Shown in pieces: positions 56,140 through 64,000 of a stretch of 64,000 bases of DNA. The position numbers and the translations under genes were made by a program. Source of the DNA: Sabethes cyaneus (taxonomy: Eukaryota > Arthropoda > Insecta > Diptera > Culicidae); the NCBI RefSeq assembly GCF_943734655.1, contig NC_071355.1, positions 203,606,439 through 203,670,438 of the forward strand, written 5' to 3'. Within the stretch, counting starts at the first letter, position 1, and the number at the start of each line of letters is the position of its first letter. The notes under the pieces are model-generated. The model was not told the DNA's origin and made no database searches. It saw only the letters and a list, made by a program, of their open reading frames with translations.

Positions 56140-56798
56140 ATGTATTAAAACCTAGGCAAAATCCGTAACGATGTACTGCAGTTTGATGTGAAAGACTTTA
56201 ACCAAATGGAGAGTTTCACCATAATCCATTGACTATCAGTGGCCTTTACTATCTCTACAGCAGATTTATTTATTTCATCCTCATATTGTGTTTTTTTTAT
56301 CATGAACGTGCACTAACTAAGGATGAAAAAAAAATCAGCATTTAAAATCATATGAACAACCTAAATTGAACAACTTCAATTTACTTCGAAGTATATTGAA
56401 TATTTTAAAAACAAGTATACATATTTCAGTGTGCCGTCTATAAACTCTTCGCTGTTCAACGAAAAGAATCACCAATTTGCTGACGAGAGGAACGGAAGGT
56501 TAAAAGGTCTAAAAACTAGGAATTTTCATCATTTGCTTTAGATTAATTCAACCATCTGCAGGATAAGCGCCGGAATAATTCAGCACTTTTCACAATGTTT
56601 CTGGTGTACCGCAAAGAAATATCATAAGATCGCTGCTGTTTTTGATTTATGCAAATTATCATGGCTAGCGAATTTCGTGTAAAACCATGATTGCAGAGAA
56701 TTTTTTACAATCGACCACATAACAAAAGATGGCGGAGGGAAACTGTCATATAATCTCTTCAGTAATCAACTGTTTTCTTCTTCTTCTTCTCCTCAGCA
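56140..56798. other. 3' flank, nothing recognised
   Basis: AT-rich sequence ending in a (TTC)n run at about 56776-56790 immediately before the long-TIR element. Confidence 0.5.
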
Positions 56799-57621
56799 CA
56801 CAGTGGTCCAAAGAGTGGAATACGTGATCGTGTGATATTGCGCCGAAACGTGAAGTTTTTCGCATGTAGTGTCTTTAAGAACATTTCTTAGTATAACAAG
56901 CCAATCTTTGACAATCTTTGGGTGATTAATTCCCTTAAAAATGAGACACGAAATTTATTTTCTAGTATATTAGAGATACAGATTTGAAGCTTTCGGCAAA
57001 GTTGTAGTAAATATACAAACAACTTTGTCAAAGACACCATACTAATATCTCAAATTGCGTCAAATAATTTTAAATCTACATTCATTTTCAACTCGAAAAT
57101 AGGCAAAAAATTGCTGGTAACTTGCTAGAAAGAGATTGTCAACGTAATATTTAAATCAACATAATATATGGAAATATTTAAGCTGAATGAAGTACTACTT
57201 TTCACCAGGAAAGCTCAAAATCTCCGAAACTTCAGAAAATAAACTATAATAATGTTCTACAAAAACGTTTATTTTAGTAAGATAAACAACTTTCTAGAAC
57301 ACTATTAACACGTAAAAGTTGACCAGAATGAGTCAGGCTGTAAAAACTGTTCTAAAGAGTTTGTCCACGAATTTCCATGAAGAGATATAAGTATGGTGTC
57401 TTTGACAAAGTTATTTTGTATTGATATTTACTACAACTTTGCCGAAAGCACCAAACCTGTCTCTAGAATATATGAAAAAATAAATTTCGTATCTCACAGA
57501 TTTCTCTTACAAAAAGGGGCTTGTTATACCAAGAAATGTTCTTAAAGACACTACATGCGAAAAACGTCACGTTTCGGCGCAATATCACACGATCACGTAT
57601 TCCGCTATTTCAACCACTGTG
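56799..57621. mobile_element. Non-autonomous long-TIR element with CACAGTGG ends
   Basis: The left arm from 56799 (CACAGTGGTCCAAAG...) and the right arm ending 57621 (...CAACCACTGTG) pair over roughly 250 bp. Shared blocks include CGTGATCGTGTGATATTGCG, GCATGTAGTGTCTTTAAGAA, CTTTCGGCAAAGTTGTAGTA and TTTGTCAAAGACACCATACT. Interior 57060-57370 is non-coding. Flanking pentamers are CAGCA and CAGCT. The CACAGTG terminus fits the CACWRTG pattern reported for Transib ends, but no transposase is present. Confidence 0.85.
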
Positions 57622-57959
57622 CAGCTGCGTGGTTGTTATAAAATAGTTGCAGTGACTGATATATGACTAATACAAATCATAGATAAGTTATTTCGACCAT
57701 ATGTGGTAGAGGCGTTCTACTAGGATTTCTCCTTCTTCTTCTTCATCGTCTTATGCTTCAGGCCATTTAAGGCCTGAAACGTCCGAAAGTGATTCTCCTC
57801 CACCGTTTTCCTGCACACCATGGTTTTTAAAATCCGTCGTTCGGAAACTCCATTTGCATTTTGTACGGAGGCTCCGTTACTCAATCTCTGCTTCTACTTC
57901 CAAGCAGAACACAGAAAAACCCATCACCTCTTCGAAGTTCGACTGAGTTCATCAGTCCA
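57622..57959. other. 3' flank, nothing recognised
   Basis: A small inverted repeat around 57750-57782 (TTCAGGCCATTTAAGGCCTGAA) is the only visible structure. Confidence 0.5.
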
Positions 57960-58440
57960 TCGCAAATTTTCACGCAGCTCTGATCTAGCGTCACATCTAG
58001 CGTAACCATGATTAGTTAGATCAGCTTTTCCGAATAACCGTTTTCGTCCATAATTTGTCAGCTTATGCTATATGTGACTTTGAAAGTCAATATTCCGTGG
58101 GGACCTGGAATTCGCGTCACTACTCGAGGACCTGTCGTAATTTCACGGCTGACTTCCATGAAGCCAGTCTGATAATTTTCCACAAATCTATTGACCAGTG
58201 GCTACAATCGATTCGAGGCGACTTGGGAATGCACCTGTAGAAGCAGTTCGGAATACTGATGGTAGTTCACACAATGATACTTGAAGTTATATCTACTTAT
58301 TAATGGCTCAAATTAGTCATATAATGCATTATTATGGTTCTTATAGGCGGGCAGATAACTCTATCCTTCCACTCTTCCGGTAGTTGGTATGCCAAATCTT
58401 GACAATCTGAACCTTTTCCGTTTTCCTAGCGACACATCTA
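57960..58440 (-). mobile_element. Degraded RTE RT fragment, antisense
   Basis: On the minus strand about 58200-58140 reads as the NYQAGFMEG / RSTT block (AATTTTCCACAAATC and CTTCCATGAAGCCAGTCTGA), with palm-region debris toward 58040. Only scattered motif identity remains. Confidence 0.6.
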
Positions 58441-58726
58441 ATAACGCCAGTTTTGCCGCAGGTGTAACGAACACTCCTCTAACTGTCTACATTCTAGCAC
58501 TGTAGCCTGATCTACAACAAACTTATCCGGAAAGATCTGAAGTATGTGTCCTCCTTCGTATCGATTCTTCATGGTATTAATATTATTCATCAACGATCAC
58601 GGCTATATAGCTCCCGACTCCTTAATATCGGAAGATATTCTAGCACCCACCTGCGCAAGAAATCCTGCTATCCCGCAGGACGTTTTTGTAATTCGGCTCT
58701 GTTATTGGTTGCTTGAATCTGGTTAA

Positions 58727-59035
58727 TCAATACAGCGAAAAGTGATTTGGAGTGAAAGCTTCATCGTCTGCTTCCTCCGAAGAAACGTCATCCAGCGGGT
58801 GCGAGCTTACGATCGCTTCAGCATCCAACATGAACGATTCCAGCCCCTCATTGCCAAAATGTTTCCAACTATTCGACACAGCTTTCATCATCACCTTCAC
58901 AGACTTAACCATACGCTCCCAAGGTCCTACCTTATGCGATATCTTGCCCGTACCGTGAAACATGCGGACAGACAAATCTGCTGCTTTTTCATGCTGCGCC
59001 CGACTATTACTTTGAAGAGTTTCATATAGATGCAC
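58727..59035 (-). mobile_element. BEL/Pao-type LTR retrotransposon integrase fragment
   Basis: A 102-codon minus frame contains KISHKVGPWERMVKSVKVMM, an AEAIVSSHPLDD block and DDEAFTPNHFSLY. This is the integrase C-terminal pattern (G-WERLV-SVK, then N-RPL, then LTPNHFL-G) of BEL/Pao elements. No LTR or other pol domain is visible, so it is an isolated remnant. It lies downstream of the Beat-family gene. Confidence 0.8.
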
Positions 59036-59126
59036 GCTTATGGGGTAAAAGTGCTACTCAGAACCTGACCAGAAAGATGATGAAATTATTTTTTACAATA
59101 CTATTACTTCAGATGATTTATAGCTA

Positions 59127-61775
<2,649 letters not shown>

Positions 61776-62525
61776 CAGATGTAGAAATGGAAGATATATA
61801 GACTGAAGATGTTGAGCAATTGCATCAATATACAATATATTTTATTGTTGTGCTTCTTTGAATGTCTTGAAAATTCAAGATACCTTCAAACGTCGCACTT
61901 ATGCCCCGCCCTACGCTATTGGTGCGCTATTTGCCCTAGCTGGTCTAGGTCGGCTGTATCGTATGCTGTTTTGTAGAGGTTGGAAAACTCGCAAAATAAA
62001 TATATGCGCCGCCCAAGTAGCACATTCTTCGCACTTACGGTTGCAGAAACTTATTTGTAACTGAAATTAGTCATACATCGATTGCCACAACTGGTTTGTA
62101 ACAACTGTGCTAGTAGGGCGAGTATCGGCAAACGTTTTTATCAAAAGAAAACATCGACGCGAGTGGTTCAATCCGCCTATAACAATGAGTCACATACATT
62201 TACGCTTCATAGCATCGCTGAATATACGAATATCGTGTGCAACGCAAAAGTGCGAATTAACACCTTCTGCTGCTTGTAAAGCCACTAACACTACTTTAAA
62301 CTATTCTCTTTTCGTGGTGATATTATTTTGAATACTTTCCAGCGTCCGCGGGCATCCTATATCCGCTAAATCGAACACACTCAGTGTTCAATATTCAATT
62401 TTTGAACGAATTCTGATGTTTACAATGAGGTTCTGTTCGTGATAAAATTCAAAGCTGATACGTGCATTATCGGCAAGGCAGGCGAATAGTGTATGTTCAT
62501 GAGGGATGTTCATTGATTCAAGTGA
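61776..62525. other. 3' flank, nothing recognised
   Basis: Short plus-strand frames (61858-62331) have no domain and no support from repeats or splice structure. Confidence 0.45.
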
Positions 62526-63530
62526 TCACTTTTTCGCGAATTCTCCAACCACTGCTGTTTTGACGTCCATAAACACATGATATGATGCAAGTTCATTGTA
62601 TTCTCGACATTTTTGCAGAATCTGCCAAATGATGAAAATTTGATCCGTAGAGGCGCGAGCTTTATGGAAGCCCGTTTGGTACGAATCCTTGAACAGACGG
62701 TGACAACCTGCGTCTGCGTAACGAAGTACTTTGTAGACGGTGTTTATCAGCGTTATGCCTCGATAATTGCAACAGTCAAGCCGAGTCACATATTTTTGTA
62801 GAGTAAACCACTCGCTGTATCTACTACTTTGGCAGCTTCTCGCCCTTCTAGACCTTGGAAATTACCCAATATTGTTCTGCAGCCAGCGTGTCTCAGCAGT
62901 TGTTATAGAGCTCTGCGCGGTGGCTCTGTTGGTCCGAGGCAACTCCTAGATTAATATCCGATTCAGATCTTTTCGTTATATCGCTCACTTAAAGGTTCTC
63001 ATAGGAAAACTATTTCTACCTGTCGACTGTCTCGAGTTCGCTTTCGATCAGGTCTTCAACCCGGTTCCTATACGAACCGTCAAGTTTTGGTGTGCATTCA
63101 TTAGTTGTTCAAATTATTCACTACCACTGTTCTTACTGTGGCACGTTTTTTGCCTCAATGGTGAATTGATTTCAGATTTGTCGATTACTGGCTTAATTAT
63201 CCCTTGTGGCAATGCTTTGGCAGTTTTTCTCAGCAGAAATTTCAACCCTCAGGAATCTTCACACCTTTGCGACTGACCTTTTGCCGTCCCAAGATGCTGA
63301 ATTTTCGGAGTTGCAGTTGCCCGACGGCTGGCTGCCGTTACCCACGAAATCCAGCGGTTTGCGGTTCTAGGTACCAAGTTTTTCTTTCATGTGCTTATTT
63401 TGTTGCCAGTAGAGGCTTTGACCTTCGAGACAACACATTTCTTTGTTTAACCTCCCGCTCCGGGTCAGACGCTGTCGTAAGCCGCTCGTATATAACATGG
63501 AGGACAGCTATCCGCTAGGTCGAGGAAACG
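62526..63530 (-). mobile_element. RTE-type fragment, antisense, degraded
   Basis: The minus frame 62789-62526 encodes CCNYRGITLINTVYKVL, SYQTGFHKARASTDQIFII and VFMDVKTA (RT motifs 0-A). Upstream, 62890-63130 is linker-like, and 63270-63400 recalls the EN N-terminus. The FADD part is missing. Confidence 0.7.
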
Positions 63531-64000
63531 ATACATCGACGTTTTCCAATGGACTAATAAAATTGACCATATTTTATTATGATTTGCACACGGAGTTCGA
63601 TATTATTATCCACATTGAAACTTGACTGAACTATCACATCTGCTCATCGCAGTTATTTGGAATCAGCCATCTATTGAAAGCATCGTGACCAGGAATGTAC
63701 TTCATTAATTTATTTTCATTCGATCTGCTTCCCGTTGATTTACTTACCTGCTCTTTGTGCTTCTGTTCGACTTTTTCTTACAGGATTTGAAGCAAAGACA
63801 ATCTTATAAAAAAATCTTAGTAGAGTAATTGCCTTGCATTCTTGCAACATGCTCTGCCTACCGCATCCGTCCTGCTTTCCAGCCCCGTACCGGCTCTTCA
63901 AGAACATTTATTGACGTGGAATGTGAGATAGAACAACTATCTTTCAGATTTCTTAGCGACAAGTTTTGACACCTTTTCCCAGTGACTTAAAATTATTGAA
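63531..64000. other. End of window, nothing recognised
   Basis: No coding frame or repeat structure visible in the last 470 bases. Confidence 0.5.

Overview
This window is animal genomic DNA, most likely from a mosquito and probably a culicine such as Aedes. That assignment is an inference. It rests on one recognisable insect gene with very large introns, many degraded RTE-type non-LTR retrotransposons, mariner-superfamily elements with DD37E and DD37D type transposases, foldback MITEs and long simple repeats. There is no bacterial gene organisation, so operons, ribosome binding sites and CRISPR arrays do not apply.

The only host gene I can support is a beaten-path (Beat) family immunoglobulin-domain gene on the + strand. 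Five exons are visible: 5694-5823, 16136-16269, 24584-24706, 30281-30470 and 55133-55269. Every junction is GT/AG, the phases match (1, 0, 0, 1), and together they encode the last 237 residues, ending in TGA. The 5' exons (signal peptide and start of Ig1) must lie upstream of base 1. The introns are about 10.3, 8.3, 5.6 and 24.7 kb, and almost everything else in the window is intronic repeat or 3' flank.

Region by region. 1-2300: an antisense RTE copy split by a Jockey-like element. 3128-4245: a 917-bp ITmD37E-type mariner, apparently inside an older inverted repeat. 7330-9715: fragments of two non-LTR families. 10904-12470: a maT-like (DD37D) mariner with TIRs and TA target site. 13440-15465: more RTE and Jockey debris. 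18110-23290: a long block of degenerate purine/pyrimidine-rich repeats, partly a tandem duplication, containing a G-run MITE. 25040-27760: RTE fragments flanking a perfect (CACAG)n satellite of 1.39 kb. 30597-36350: a foldback MITE split by a full-length RTE with an 11-bp target duplication, itself interrupted by about 2.1 kb of smaller elements. 36860-46610: RTE, ITmD37E, MITE and maT remnants. 47179-50310: the most continuous RTE copy. 51643-53530: an element with CCCAAGTAAC-type ends. Beyond the gene: a long-TIR element with CACAGTG ends (56799-57621), a BEL/Pao integrase remnant (58727-59035), a tandem array of roughly 143-bp units (59128-61775) and a final RTE fragment (62526-63530).

Most RTE fragments (11 of 14 segments counted) are antisense to the host gene. 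No undescribed multi-gene system is evident. The best leads are structural: the dated nesting of elements, the RSS-heptamer-like termini at 56799/57621, the perfect pentanucleotide satellite, recurrent RT-core deletions in RTE copies, and a tandem NAGNAG acceptor at the last host exon.
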